Shown: positions 51,729 to 61,754 of the stretch, in pieces
Numbering within the stretch: position 1 is the first letter of the stretch
How the letters are laid out: each line of letters opens with the position of its first letter
Assembly (NCBI GenBank): GCA_028281765.1
Contig: JANQJF010000114.1
Coordinates: 1-64,000, forward strand
DNA length: 64,000 bases
Source: Planctomycetota bacterium
Lineage (GTDB): Bacteria; Planctomycetota; UBA1135; UBA2386
Direction: 5' to 3'
Program-made: the position numbers and the translations under genes
The notes under the pieces: model-generated
Database searches by the model: none
Told to the model about the DNA's origin: nothing
Seen by the model: the letters and a program-made list of their open reading frames with translations, nothing else

Positions 51729-53028
51729 ACGCGCGAGTGCTCGTCAGCTACTGCGAGAGGCGGCGACGTTGCTCGATCGCCATCCGGCGCTCGTCGGGCT
51801 CGCGAGTCGTGGGGCTCGGGGCGGATTCGCCGGAGGTGGTCGATGGATGGTGTCGGCGCTCGCGTGCGTGCGTGGGCAGCCGACGCGTGCCCGGTCGCGG
51901 CATTTTCACCGCGCCGGGATCGGCAAGTACGCGGCGTGCACCGTGGTTGGCGCCATGGCCGCGGTTCCGACATGGCCGCTTGCTTGGCCGCTCGGCGGGG
52001 TCTGTTTCGTGCTCGCGTTCTACGCGCTCGAAGCGCGGCTCGTGTTCGTGTTCCCCGCGATGATCGACTACGGGTCGCGTGCGAGCCGCGGGGCGGGTGC
52101 GCTCGTCCGGCGCGCGGGCGGCGTCCCCGAAGTCATGAGCGTCGTCATGCCGCTCGCGGCCGTCATGTTGTGCGGCGGTTTCGCCGGTCGTGGCTTCGTG
52201 CGGTCCTGGTTGCTCGGTTGTGCCGCGGTCGTGTTGTGGTACGAACGTCTTCGGACCCAGCGTGGGGCCTGCGTGCCGCGGCTCGAACTCGGACGACGCG
52301 CGCCGCTGCACGTCCGAAGGGAGTTGGTCTGTCGAGCGTCGGCTGCGTGCGAGGACAGCGTGGTTCTCTACGCGAGCGACCTGCACTTCGGCGTGCGCGG
52401 GTCGAGCGCGTTGGCGCACGAGGTGTCCCGCATCGCGGCGGCAGAACGGCCGGATCTGATCTTGCTCGGTGGCGATCTCGTCGATGGACGTCGTGGTCTG
52501 CCCGAACTCGAACGAGCGATCCTGCTTTGGAGTGCGCACGCTCCGGTGCTCGCGATATGCGGCAATCACGATCGGTTCGCCGGTAGCGATCGTGTACGTA
52601 CCGTCGTCGAAGCCGCTGGCGGGCAGTGGCTCGAGGACGAACCGTTCGAGCGGGCCGGTCTCGTCGTCGACGCGAACCCGCGCATCGCGTCACGCGGCTC
52701 CGTGTTTCGATTGCTCTGTGCACACGACCCGAAGATCTTCCCGTCCGCCGCGACCCACGGCTACGACCTCGTTCTCGCGGGACACCTGCACGGCGGCCAG
52801 GTCGCGGCGTTCGAATTGCATGGCCGCTCGTTCCCCGGCGCGTTCTTCTACCGCTGGAACGGGGCCGAGTTTCGACGCGGTGCGTCACGGATGTTCGTGT
52901 GCCGAGGCGCCGCGGACACGCTCCCGCTTCGCTGGCGGTGTCCGCGTGAGGTGATCGTCTGTCGGGTGGGAGCGAGTGAGAACCGGAGCGTTCCGTCGGC
53001 AAAACGGGTGGTGTTCCGCGAGTCCTGA
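51721..53028 (+). CDS. Membrane-anchored metallophosphoesterase
   Basis: 435 aa, GTG start inside the end of the previous gene. The N-terminal ~180 residues hold hydrophobic helices (TWPLAWPLGGVCFVLAFYAL, VVMPLAAVMLCGGFAG). The C-terminal domain carries the four calcineurin-like motifs in order: DLHFG (220), GGDLVDG (251), GNHD (281) and GHLHGGQ (354), resembling the YkuE/YaeI group. Such enzymes cleave phosphoesters using two metal ions, often on lipids such as UDP-diacylglucosamine; the substrate here is unknown. Coupled to a small membrane protein. Confidence 0.82.
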   Translation: MPERASARQLLREAATLLDRHPALVGLASRGARGGFAGGGRWMVSALACVRGQPTRARSRHFHRAGIGKYAACTVVGAMAAVPTWPLAWPLGGVCFVLAFYALEARLVFVFPAMIDYGSRASRGAGALVRRAGGVPEVMSVVMPLAAVMLCGGFAGRGFVRSWLLGCAAVVLWYERLRTQRGACVPRLELGRRAPLHVRRELVCRASAACEDSVVLYASDLHFGVRGSSALAHEVSRIAAAERPDLILLGGDLVDGRRGLPELERAILLWSAHAPVLAICGNHDRFAGSDRVRTVVEAAGGQWLEDEPFERAGLVVDANPRIASRGSVFRLLCAHDPKIFPSAATHGYDLVLAGHLHGGQVAAFELHGRSFPGAFFYRWNGAEFRRGASRMFVCRGAADTLPLRWRCPREVIVCRVGASENRSVPSAKRVVFRES

Positions 53029-53135
53029 ACACCGTGCGATGCCGTCGAGCGTTTTCTCTTACGCTTCCGTGACGACACTCCGTCCGCATCTGTCGCTCTC
53101 GATCGACGCCGTCGAGACGTGGAAAACACCTCGCC

Positions 53136-55775
53136 ATGAACACGCTCCTCCGCTCGCTCTTCTGCATGCTCGTCGCGTCCGTCATCGCCACTGCTCAGAC
53201 TCCGCCGAGGAAGCCGTCGGCGGCGCGCCTGCTCTTCTGCTGCGACGAATCCAACGATCTATACCGCGCGGTCCTGCGTGCGGGCGTGCCGACGGCGCGC
53301 TTCGAACGAACGGCTCTCGCGCTCGAGGACGCCCGCGCCGGTGACGCCGTGCTGGTGCTGGAGCGCGGTTACCCGGGAGTTCGGACGCCAATCGACGCCG
53401 ATGTGTACGCGGCCGCGGCGCAGAAACGGGTCCGGCTGTTCGTCGAGTTCCCGGAGACGGTGCCAAACCAGACGGTGGGCGCGGTCGGCGGCACGCCGGT
53501 GGAGCGTGCGGTCGTCGCCACGGATTGGTTCGGCGAGGCGCTCGGCCGCGACCGCATCGTCTCCATCAATGGACTTCGATACCTCGCGCTCGAATCGGAC
53601 CGCCCGTATCTGGTGGCTGCTCGGGTCGCCGGGTTCGACCACGCGATCTTCGGCTTGCCCGAACGCACGGCTCCACTGCTCTTCGAAGTTTCCGAAGATG
53701 TTCTGGTCGCCGCGACAAGCCTGAGCCGATTCGTGTCAGGTCGCTATGCGCCGCAAGATGCATGGCGAGCGATTTGGCATCGCATCCTGTCGTGGCTGCG
53801 GCCCGACGCAGTCGTGCCCGAACTCACATGGACTCCGCTGGTGCGGGCGAGCTATGGACCGAATGAGGCGCTGCCGGAAGGCTTCGAGCGCCAGGCGCTC
53901 GAACGTGGCCTGCAGTGGTATCGCAACGCGAAGATGTTCGTGCATCCCTCGTTCGAGGCGGAGATTGCCGACGGTGAGCCGGCGCGGTCGCTCTCGGACG
54001 GGGCCCCGGTCGGTGACGGCACCCTAGGGTCGATGGAAGCCGTCCTGTCGGTCCTGCACGAGGACGGAACGCAAACCGTCGGCACGGTGCGCCGAGGGGA
54101 CTGTATCTGCGAGACGGCGATGGCGATGGCATTCGGTGGCCGGGTGTTCGACTCCGGAGACTCGTCTGCCATCGCGGCGAACCTGCTCGACTACTACCTG
54201 TTCACGTCCGATGCCCGCAAGCGGGAGCGCGGCGATCCGGACAACGGGAACTTCGGCCTGATCGCGTGGGGCGTCTCGACGAACGCCTGGTGGAAGGCGA
54301 GCTATGGCGACGACAACGCGCGCCAGATCCTCGGAACGATTGCCGTCGCGGCGCTGCAGGACGAAGGCCGCTGGGACGAGGCGATGATGCAGTGCCTGCT
54401 CGGCAACCTGCGCACGACGGGTCAGCTCGGCTTTCGCGGGGATCGCATCGACGTCGAACAGCTCAACGCGCGCGGCTGGCGTTCGTACTTCCGCGGCCGC
54501 CTCGTCAGCTACGCACCACATTTCGAGGCGTACTTGTGGGCGTGCTACTTGTGGGCGTTCGAACAGACCGGGGACCGACTGTTCTTCGATCGGGCGAAGA
54601 CCGCGCTCTCGATGACAATGGCGCAGCACACCGATGGGTGGCGCTGGACCAACGGTCTCGCGCAGGAGCGCGCGCGCATCGTGCTGCCGCTCGCCTGGCT
54701 CGTGCGCGTCGAGGACACCGTCGAGCATCGTGCGATGCTCGACACGGCGGTCCAGGGGCTTCTGTCCCTGCAGGAGCCGCACGGCGCGATTCGCGAGGAG
54801 CTCGGCGTGCCGGGCCGAGGCGTGTTCCCGCCGCCGCAGAGCAACGCGGCATACGGCACCAACGAAGCGTCGTTGATCGCGCGCGATGGAGATCCGGTAT
54901 CCGACCTGCTCTACACGACCAACTTCGCGTTCCTCGGGTTGCACGAGGCCGCCTACGCGACGGGTGATCCGACGATCCGCGCTGCGGCGGATAGGCTCGC
55001 TGAGTTCTTGTGTCGAGTGCAAGTGCGCAGTGAGGGCGTGCCGATGGTCGACGGTGGGTGGTTCCGCGCATTCGACTTCGGCCGTTGGGAGCACTGGGGC
55101 TCGAACGCCGATCACGGCTGGGGTGCGTGGGCGATCGAAAGCGGCTGGACGCAGGGATGGATCACGTCGGTTCTCGCGCTTCGGCAGCTCGACACGTCGT
55201 TGTGGGATCTGACTCGAGAGAGCCGGATCGAGCGCCACCACGAACGCTTGCGCGCTTCGATGTTGCCACCGGTGGTCGAGCCGGCGCTGCTCTCGCATCG
55301 CGCCGTGGGCGCATCGGTGACCTACGCGCAGCCGCCCGATGAGAACTATGCCGACGCCGGCGGAGAGCTCGTCAATGGTCGCCTCGCGACGGAGGACTAC
55401 CTCGACGCCGAGTGGGTCGGATGGCTGGGTACTGACGCTACGATGACAGTCGACCTCGCGCGCTCGACCGCGATCGGCAGCGTCGAACTCAACTGCCTGC
55501 GCGCACTGCGCGTCGGCATCCACCTGCCGCGGACGGTGACGGTTTCGGTATCGCAGGACGGAGTCGAGTTTCGCGAGGTCGCCGAAGTGTTACGTCCTGC
55601 TCCTGAGGCGCGAGGCGAGGACGGCACTCATCGTTTCTCGGCAACGCTCGGAACGACCGCGCGGTACGTGCGCGTCGCGGCGCAGGGCGAGAAGGCGATC
55701 CCGACCGGATTCCCTGCGGCCGGCAGCCGGGCGTGGCTGTTCGTCGATGAGCTGGTGGTCGATGAGCGGGACTGA
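53136..55775 (+). CDS. Exported six-hairpin glycosidase-like protein with discoidin-like tail
   Basis: 879 aa with a signal peptide (residues 1-21). Residues ~30-220 form an alpha/beta domain (LLFCCDESNDLYRAVLRAG, DAVLVLERGYPG). Residues ~230-710 are helical and aromatic-rich in the manner of (alpha/alpha)6-barrel glycoside hydrolases (FEAYLWACYLWAFEQTG, WITSVLALRQLDTSLW), with WGSNADHGWGAWAIE near 648. The C-terminal ~150 residues look like an F5/8 (discoidin) carbohydrate-binding module (TMTVDLARSTAIGSVELNCL, then RYVRVAAQGE). I predict an exported polysaccharide-active enzyme; the sugar and catalytic residues are not assigned. Confidence 0.72.
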   Translation: MNTLLRSLFCMLVASVIATAQTPPRKPSAARLLFCCDESNDLYRAVLRAGVPTARFERTALALEDARAGDAVLVLERGYPGVRTPIDADVYAAAAQKRVRLFVEFPETVPNQTVGAVGGTPVERAVVATDWFGEALGRDRIVSINGLRYLALESDRPYLVAARVAGFDHAIFGLPERTAPLLFEVSEDVLVAATSLSRFVSGRYAPQDAWRAIWHRILSWLRPDAVVPELTWTPLVRASYGPNEALPEGFERQALERGLQWYRNAKMFVHPSFEAEIADGEPARSLSDGAPVGDGTLGSMEAVLSVLHEDGTQTVGTVRRGDCICETAMAMAFGGRVFDSGDSSAIAANLLDYYLFTSDARKRERGDPDNGNFGLIAWGVSTNAWWKASYGDDNARQILGTIAVAALQDEGRWDEAMMQCLLGNLRTTGQLGFRGDRIDVEQLNARGWRSYFRGRLVSYAPHFEAYLWACYLWAFEQTGDRLFFDRAKTALSMTMAQHTDGWRWTNGLAQERARIVLPLAWLVRVEDTVEHRAMLDTAVQGLLSLQEPHGAIREELGVPGRGVFPPPQSNAAYGTNEASLIARDGDPVSDLLYTTNFAFLGLHEAAYATGDPTIRAAADRLAEFLCRVQVRSEGVPMVDGGWFRAFDFGRWEHWGSNADHGWGAWAIESGWTQGWITSVLALRQLDTSLWDLTRESRIERHHERLRASMLPPVVEPALLSHRAVGASVTYAQPPDENYADAGGELVNGRLATEDYLDAEWVGWLGTDATMTVDLARSTAIGSVELNCLRALRVGIHLPRTVTVSVSQDGVEFREVAEVLRPAPEARGEDGTHRFSATLGTTARYVRVAAQGEKAIPTGFPAAGSRAWLFVDELVVDERD

Positions 55776-55951
55776 CTCGTTGCAGAGGCCGACGTCGGCA
55801 GGGAAGTGCGAAACGGGAATCCGCCCCTAGGCGGAACCGTCGACCGGACATTCGCGAGGTTTTCTCCTCCGGTTCGCACGCGCGATTTCGGTGTTCATGA
55901 CGACCGGGCCATGGATCTCCCCTGCGCCTTTGCTCCTCCAGAAGTCACATC

Positions 55952-57028
55952 ATGAACAAGCTCGTCACCGCAGCGAGGGGCCTAGTCGCCACCCTCGCCA
56001 TCGCCCCGCTCGCAGCGCAACTCAACGTGCCGACTCCTGGGCCGTACTGGACCCAGCCGACCCCCGCGGGATTCGAGATTCCGATCCAGCTCTCGATCAA
56101 GAACCCGGATCTGGGGCTCGACCTCAACCTGTCCAGCACCACCCAGCGCGTCCAGGACTCTCCCATCATCTACGACCTTCCCCAGATTCCGGGCGGTGCG
56201 TGGGTGTTCCAGGACATCGATGCGCCGGCGCGTTGGTCGCTTCTGATGGGGAGCGTCGTCGTGCCGTTCGACTGGGACGCGAGCAACGCGAGCTACTTTG
56301 GCACGGTCGCCGGATTCACGGTGCGCGGGCACTACGATCCGTGGTTGACGGGATTCCTGCCTCAGGGCGGCTACACGACGATTCACCAGCTGTGCGCCGG
56401 GGAGCCGATCGGCATCAAGATCATCGCGGTCGGCGGCGCGCACGCTCCCGAGATTTCGTTCCGACAGTTCGTCACGGCGACGATGCGCTACGAGCTCAAC
56501 GGTATGGGGCCGGCGCTCGATGCCGAACCCGGAACCACAGTCGACATACCGGGCCACGTCGCGGATCCGTTGTCAGTAGACGGATCGACCACGGTCACGG
56601 ACGCGTACGACCCCATGGAGGGCGGGAACTATCCCTGCAATCCCCAGCAAGGGAACACTCGCTGGATGCTCGATGGTCCTGGCATCGTCAACCCGGACTC
56701 CGTCAACTGGAACGGCCCGTCCGGTGGCCCGCCGAAGAACCTCAGCAAGCTCATCTTCGAGTTCCGCTACGTGACCTACGTGCTAGAGAATGACGTCGTG
56801 GTGTATCGCTACGAATGGGACTGCACGGCATGCCTCGATCCGAACGATCCGGATCCGCATCCGGAGCGCACGTTCGGCGGTCCGGTGCAGGTCGGTCCCA
56901 ACACTTCGATTCCGACCGGTGCGCCGGCTCCCGGAATGAGCTTCCACCACCAAGCGGCATTCGACGGCTACAACTCGACGCCGCCGGACTACCAGGGTGA
57001 GCCGTTGCCGCCTGGCGTGGATCGCTGA
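55952..57028 (+). CDS. Secreted protein, unknown
   Basis: 358 aa with a signal peptide (residues 1-22). Beta-rich mature part with aromatic and Pro/Gly-rich loops (PTPGPYWTQPTPAGFEIPIQ, FTVRGHYDPWLTGFLPQGGY) and a C-terminal Pro-rich tail containing DCTACLDPNDPDPHP. No known family. Its 3' end overlaps the convergent DUF6624 gene by 40 bases. Exported; role unknown. Confidence 0.7.
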   Translation: MNKLVTAARGLVATLAIAPLAAQLNVPTPGPYWTQPTPAGFEIPIQLSIKNPDLGLDLNLSSTTQRVQDSPIIYDLPQIPGGAWVFQDIDAPARWSLLMGSVVVPFDWDASNASYFGTVAGFTVRGHYDPWLTGFLPQGGYTTIHQLCAGEPIGIKIIAVGGAHAPEISFRQFVTATMRYELNGMGPALDAEPGTTVDIPGHVADPLSVDGSTTVTDAYDPMEGGNYPCNPQQGNTRWMLDGPGIVNPDSVNWNGPSGGPPKNLSKLIFEFRYVTYVLENDVVVYRYEWDCTACLDPNDPDPHPERTFGGPVQVGPNTSIPTGAPAPGMSFHHQAAFDGYNSTPPDYQGEPLPPGVDR

Positions 57029-57756
57029 CGAATCGCTTCGGGCGGTGAACTCGTCGCGCGCTTCTTGTCCGGCACGATTCGGTACTCCTCCAGCGGCGGC
57101 AGCCCGATCTCCTTCCGCGCCTTGTTGGTCTTCTCGATGTCTTCGATCTCCGGCGGCAACACCTTGTTCGTCTTCGGATCGAAGCGACGACACATGCCGT
57201 AGAGCTGACGGCGTCCCGCGTGTTGTGCCTTGCGGTCGCTGACGGCGGCGTATTCCTTCGCCGGCATGCGACCGCGCCGGGCTTCCTCGCGCAGCAGGCT
57301 GGCGACGGAGTCGAACCACTCGTTGTCGGCGTGGATGAGCACGGCGATCGGCGAGGGGGCGTCGAGGCCGAGCCGTTCGGGGTCGGGATAGCCGTACGCC
57401 TTCACCCAGCCTTCGAGGCGTTGGAAGTTGGCCTCATCGAGCACGCGCTGCTTCGCCATCAGGTCCTGCTCGACTTCTTTCGGAAGCTTGATGCCCTCCC
57501 GCCAGCGGCGCTTGGCCTCTTCGAGGTGTGCGTCGTCGTCGAGTGCCTTCAGCCGCGCGAGCTCCTTCGGGTCGGTCGTGCCCCACGAGACCTTGGTCCG
57601 GTGCAGTTGGTCCGTACGGTTCATCTCGACGAGCCCGGTGCGAAGCTCCTCGAGCTGCTGCTTGGTGGGGGTCTTGGGCATCGACGGTTTGGATTGTTGC
57701 GCGATCAGGCAAGAACAAGTCAGCGCAGCGGCCGCGGTGAGTGATCGAAGAATCAT
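56989..57756 (-). CDS. DUF6624-like secreted protein, downstream of a sigma-fusion gene
   Basis: 255 aa from the ATG at 57756, which has AGGAG about ten bases upstream; a longer in-frame reading to 58029 would overlap the sigma gene. A signal peptide (MILRSLTAAAALTCSCLIAQ) is followed by a helical domain with the DUF6624 pattern DEANFQRLEGWVKAYGYP, AVLIHADNEWFDSVASLL, then YAAVSDRKAQHAGRRQLYGM. The biochemical role of this family is not known to me. It starts 49 bases after the sigma-fusion gene and may be co-transcribed. Confidence 0.72.
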   Translation of the reverse strand: MILRSLTAAAALTCSCLIAQQSKPSMPKTPTKQQLEELRTGLVEMNRTDQLHRTKVSWGTTDPKELARLKALDDDAHLEEAKRRWREGIKLPKEVEQDLMAKQRVLDEANFQRLEGWVKAYGYPDPERLGLDAPSPIAVLIHADNEWFDSVASLLREEARRGRMPAKEYAAVSDRKAQHAGRRQLYGMCRRFDPKTNKVLPPEIEDIEKTNKARKEIGLPPLEEYRIVPDKKRATSSPPEAIRQRSTPGGNGSPW

Positions 57757-57805
57757 GGGTACGGACTCCTGGTAGGAAACGAACACGTGGCGACGGGGTG
57801 CCCCG

Positions 57806-60271
57806 TCAGAAATCGATACGGACCGTCGGTCCGGCGAGCACGCCGACCGTTCGTCGACGCACTTCGCGACCCCGGTGGAGCAGCACGAGTTGGTGCACTC
57901 CGACGGGTGCGCGCACGACCGACGAGCGGCCGGATTCGATCGCGTTCCCGTCGATCGTGAAGCACATGCGGCCCTCGACGCGCTGCAATCGCACCGGGTC
58001 GCCGGTGAGAGATTCGAGGCGGAAGCCATCGACCTCGGGCCCTCGCCCGTCCATGCGCTGCAGGAAGAAGCTGCCGGCGCGTTGGACGATGATCCGCAGC
58101 GCGTCGGGCGTGTCGATACGCGACAGCTCGAGATCGACTGCGGTGTAGTCGCCGCCGGCCGCGACCCGTAGCATCGCGTCGCGGCGGATCGAGCGTTCGA
58201 ACGCGAACGCGCCGCTCGCGTCGGTCCGGCAACTCGTGTGGACGGACGTCCCGTCGTCGCGCGTCACCAGCGCGGTGACCGGCGCGCCGCGCAGCGGCTG
58301 TCCCGCATCGTCGACGACCCGGCCGGCGACCGAAACGCGGTCGCGCGGCGTCCGCAGATCGAGCGCGACGTTCGCACTACCCGAAGCAATGGCATCGGTC
58401 ACTTCGATCGCGAGCGTTCCTCGGTCGCGCACCACCAGGCGGTAGCTTCGCGCGGCCAGTCCACCGATCATGAATCGGCCGTGTTCGTCGGTGATCGAGG
58501 CGGTCCGAGCTCCGAGGCAGAGCTGCTCCAAGGGCACGGCGTAGAAGTTTCCGCTTCGTGCGCGCGGCAGGAATGCCCGCCCGCAGTGGTCGGCAATGTC
58601 GACTTCGACTCCGGCGCGCGGATGGCCTTCGGCGTCGCGGACGAATCCTTCGATCGTCAGTGGCTCCCGCGACAGCTCTACCTCGAGTTCGGTCGGCCAG
58701 CCCGTCGCAGGGCGCACGATTGTCTTCGGCGCGAGGTCGTGGGCGACGACTTGGAGCGTGCCGGCGTCACTCTCGCTCGTGAGGTCGATGCGGAAGCGAC
58801 CGTCAGAATCGCAGCGCGACGCTTGCGCGCCGAGGGCGACGACGGCTCCTGCTGCGGGCTCCCCGGACGTTCGCCGCACGTGACCTTGGAGCCAGCTGGA
58901 ATCGGCGTTGCGAGGCGCGAGCGTGCATGTTTCGACCAGGTTGCCACGCGGGTGGATCTCTTGCGAGGACGACTCGTAGTCCCATGCTTCGGCGTGTAGG
59001 CGCGCACCCGGCAGCTCTGGAACGTCGAAGTCGAACGCGCCCGACGCATCGCTCGTCGTCGACCAGCGGCGTCGCGACGCGCGATCGATCGGCACGTCGA
59101 GCTGCGTCGAGATCAGTGCGTCTGCCGAATACGTCACGCGCGCGTCCCCGATGGGGACGCCGTGCTCGTCCGTCACGAAGCCACGGACCGAGCGGCTTCG
59201 CGCGACGACGACGCGGACCACGGTCGACGGCGCGTAGGGGAAGATCGTGCCCGGAACGACCGTGACCCACTCGGACGAACGCGCACGGAGCTCGAGGAGC
59301 CGCGGCGCGAGATCGAACGTCTCCGTGCCCTCGGTTCCGGTCTGGCCGACGCGTCGTTCGTACTCCGCTCTGTCAAACGAACGAACGATCAGCTCGACCC
59401 CGGCGATCGGTCGTCCGGCCGTATTGCAGACCTGCGCCTGCACCGCGAGGCGCGGCCCCGCAGTCGTGCCGGCGGTCATGCCGTCTTCGATGTCGGTGCG
59501 CTGTGCGCGTTCGGCGAACGGTCCCCTTCGTTCGTCGTCGGTCTGCGCGCGCATCTCGTGCGCGACCGGCGATGCGGCAGGACTCACTGTTGCGGACGAA
59601 TCCCACCACGCGATGCCTGCCCAGCAGCAGACGCCCGCGGCAGCCGCAACGATCGCCCACACGCCGAGCGGTGTGCCGGCCGTGGCCGCGCCCGTTGCGG
59701 CGCCCCGCCGGCGGAGTTCGAGCCGCGCCATCGGCACCAGCGCCACGAGCCAAGCCGGCGAACCCTTCGGCTCGCGGTCGCCGAAGTCGTCCGCGAGGCG
59801 CTCGCGCAGCAGTTCGAGCCCGCGCCGAAGGCGCGTCTTGATCGTCGCCTCCGGGACGCCTTCGAGCGCCGCGATCTGCGTCGGAGAGAGGTCGTCGAAG
59901 TAGCGACGCAGCAGCGCCGTGCGGTAGATCTCCGGCAGCGCGGTGACGGCCTCGACGACGATCCGATGGTTGTCGGCGCGCTCGACGAGTTCGTCCGGCG
60001 ACGCGACGTCCGGTGGCGGCGTCGTCTGCGCTTCGCGAGAGCTGCGGCGGGAAGCGCTTCTCTTCGCCATTCGGACCCGATTGCGAACCACGCCGACGAG
60101 CCAGTGCCGCAGCGCGGGACCACGCCGCGTCGGCTCGCAGAACGCGCTCAGCAACGACTCCTGGGTGACGTCTTCTGCCAGGGCCGCATCGGCGCAGAGC
60201 CGAAACGCCAGGCGTTGCACCCAGGCGGCGTGCTCGAGCACGCGTTCGTGGTCTCGGTCGGGGTTGGTCAT
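57806..60271 (-). CDS. ECF sigma-70 factor fused to TM helix and carboxypeptidase-regulatory-like repeats, second copy
   Basis: 821 aa. Residues ~10-75 form sigma region 2 (WVQRLAFRLCADAALAEDVT), and ~115-165 form region 4 with an HTH (SPTQIAALEGVPEATIKTRL). A TM helix lies at ~217-240 (VWAIVAAAAGVCCWAGIAWW). Beta repeats of the carboxypeptidase regulatory-like type follow (VCNTAGRPIAGVELIVRSFD, GRVVDDAGQPLRGAPVTALV). Same design as 15256-18366 but shorter and not closely similar in sequence. Probably responds to an envelope signal sensed by the repeat domain; downstream is a DUF6624 gene. Confidence 0.85.
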   Translation of the reverse strand: MTNPDRDHERVLEHAAWVQRLAFRLCADAALAEDVTQESLLSAFCEPTRRGPALRHWLVGVVRNRVRMAKRSASRRSSREAQTTPPPDVASPDELVERADNHRIVVEAVTALPEIYRTALLRRYFDDLSPTQIAALEGVPEATIKTRLRRGLELLRERLADDFGDREPKGSPAWLVALVPMARLELRRRGAATGAATAGTPLGVWAIVAAAAGVCCWAGIAWWDSSATVSPAASPVAHEMRAQTDDERRGPFAERAQRTDIEDGMTAGTTAGPRLAVQAQVCNTAGRPIAGVELIVRSFDRAEYERRVGQTGTEGTETFDLAPRLLELRARSSEWVTVVPGTIFPYAPSTVVRVVVARSRSVRGFVTDEHGVPIGDARVTYSADALISTQLDVPIDRASRRRWSTTSDASGAFDFDVPELPGARLHAEAWDYESSSQEIHPRGNLVETCTLAPRNADSSWLQGHVRRTSGEPAAGAVVALGAQASRCDSDGRFRIDLTSESDAGTLQVVAHDLAPKTIVRPATGWPTELEVELSREPLTIEGFVRDAEGHPRAGVEVDIADHCGRAFLPRARSGNFYAVPLEQLCLGARTASITDEHGRFMIGGLAARSYRLVVRDRGTLAIEVTDAIASGSANVALDLRTPRDRVSVAGRVVDDAGQPLRGAPVTALVTRDDGTSVHTSCRTDASGAFAFERSIRRDAMLRVAAGGDYTAVDLELSRIDTPDALRIIVQRAGSFFLQRMDGRGPEVDGFRLESLTGDPVRLQRVEGRMCFTIDGNAIESGRSSVVRAPVGVHQLVLLHRGREVRRRTVGVLAGPTVRIDF

Positions 60272-60383
60272 CGCTGTTCCGCCGACAACTTGCCGCAGAC
60301 GGGGAGTCGGGATTCAGCGATTTCAGAGATTCTGTGGGGTGATGTCGGTCGGACCCCCGAACAGCGCAGGGATCCGAAGCGAC

Positions 60384-61568
60384 CTACGGACACCCGAACG
60401 TCAAGCAGAGTCCGTCGCTGTGGGACAGCGGAATCGGACACGGCAAGAACGGATCCGGGATCCACATCTGGAAGTAGACCGACACTCCACACCAGACGGG
60501 ATTCAACGGGGTTTGGATGACGAACTTGCCGGCACCTCCGGGGCCGAGCGGGACGGGGAACGACGTCAGAGGGTTGACGAGCAACGTCTGAGGACATCCG
60601 AACGGGAGCGGGACGAGCGCCTGCGCCGTGCCGAAGAGCACGGTGGCGGGGCCGGGCACGCCAGGAGGCGCGATCACGTCGATGCTCACCGGGCAGCCAA
60701 CTGCTGGGGTATCCAGCGTGCCGATCGCGCTGCCGAACGCCGGGCCGTAGTTGAACTTCGCCGACGGGTTGGCGCAGAACAGACAGTTGACGCTCAGCCA
60801 GTACTCGACCGTGAGCCACGAACCGGGTGGGAGCGTCGCTTGGTAGCAGTAGGCCGCCGTAAAGTCGGCTGGTCCGAACGGCAGGCTGGCGTTCGCAAGA
60901 CCGGGGAACGGGTTCGCGGTCAGGTTGTTGGCGACGCTCGGGAAGGAGCCGACCTCCCACGCGCTCGAACCGCCGGCGTAGACCTCGAGACCTTCGCCCG
61001 GACAGGCCGCGTCGGTGACGATCGCGCGGATCGAGTTCGATCCTGTTTCGGTCTGGTCGTTGCCCGCTCCGAAGAAGTCGTAGTCGACGTAGGCGTAGAA
61101 CTCGACGTCGATCGGGCTCGAGGTTTCGTTGCAGACCATCCAGCGGACGTAGACCTTGCCGCAGTTCACGCCGCAGATCTGCGCGACCATCTCGAGCTCG
61201 GCGCTGATGATCCCGCGGTTGTCGACGTCTGGCCAGTGGATCAGCGCCTGGTCCGGTCCGGTCGAGCTCTGGGTGATACCGCCCTGGTCGCCGGCGATCC
61301 CGCTGTCGTAGAACGCGGAGTTCTGCGGGTCGCCGGCGACGCGCCACAGGCCGTAGTGGCCATACATGACGTCGGTGTCGCACGAGTTGGCCGATCCGAA
61401 GTTGGCGTTGCCGCCGGTGATCGAGCCGGTCGCGGATGTGGGCAACCCGGTCTGCGAGAGCGAGATGGTGTTGCCGAAGCCGTTGTCCACGACTTGCACG
61501 GGGAACGTGATCTGTGCCGACGCGACGCTGGCACAGCCCAATGTGACCACGAGACTTGCGAATCTCAT
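60384..61568 (-). CDS. Secreted Cys-rich protein, unknown
   Basis: 394 aa. The ATG at 61568 has AAGGAGG five bases upstream, a strong ribosome-binding site that decides the start over an in-frame codon at 61703. Signal peptide residues 1-18 (cleavage after ASA). The mature part is beta-rich with about eleven Cys, several in pairs (VAQICGVNCGKVYV, NCLFCANP, CPQTL), and ends in SHSDGLCLTFGCP, so disulfide bonding after export is likely. The C-terminal half (GPATVLFGTAQALVPLPFGC) recalls the tails of the other secreted proteins in this window. Function unknown. Confidence 0.75.
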   Translation of the reverse strand: MRFASLVVTLGCASVASAQITFPVQVVDNGFGNTISLSQTGLPTSATGSITGGNANFGSANSCDTDVMYGHYGLWRVAGDPQNSAFYDSGIAGDQGGITQSSTGPDQALIHWPDVDNRGIISAELEMVAQICGVNCGKVYVRWMVCNETSSPIDVEFYAYVDYDFFGAGNDQTETGSNSIRAIVTDAACPGEGLEVYAGGSSAWEVGSFPSVANNLTANPFPGLANASLPFGPADFTAAYCYQATLPPGSWLTVEYWLSVNCLFCANPSAKFNYGPAFGSAIGTLDTPAVGCPVSIDVIAPPGVPGPATVLFGTAQALVPLPFGCPQTLLVNPLTSFPVPLGPGGAGKFVIQTPLNPVWCGVSVYFQMWIPDPFLPCPIPLSHSDGLCLTFGCP

Positions 61569-61754
61569 GGGGCCTCCTTCAGGTGGTAGGGAACTCGGGG
61601 CGATTGCCGGACGAGTCCCGGGCAGTCGGCTTGCTCGATTCCCGCGTGCGCGGGCGCCAGCGAGTGGTGCCGATCGCCCTTGAACTGGGCTTCGCCTGGC
61701 CAAGGAATCAGACGAAGGGTGAGGCCAGGAAGGTTCCGGGAATCTTTGGTCGGT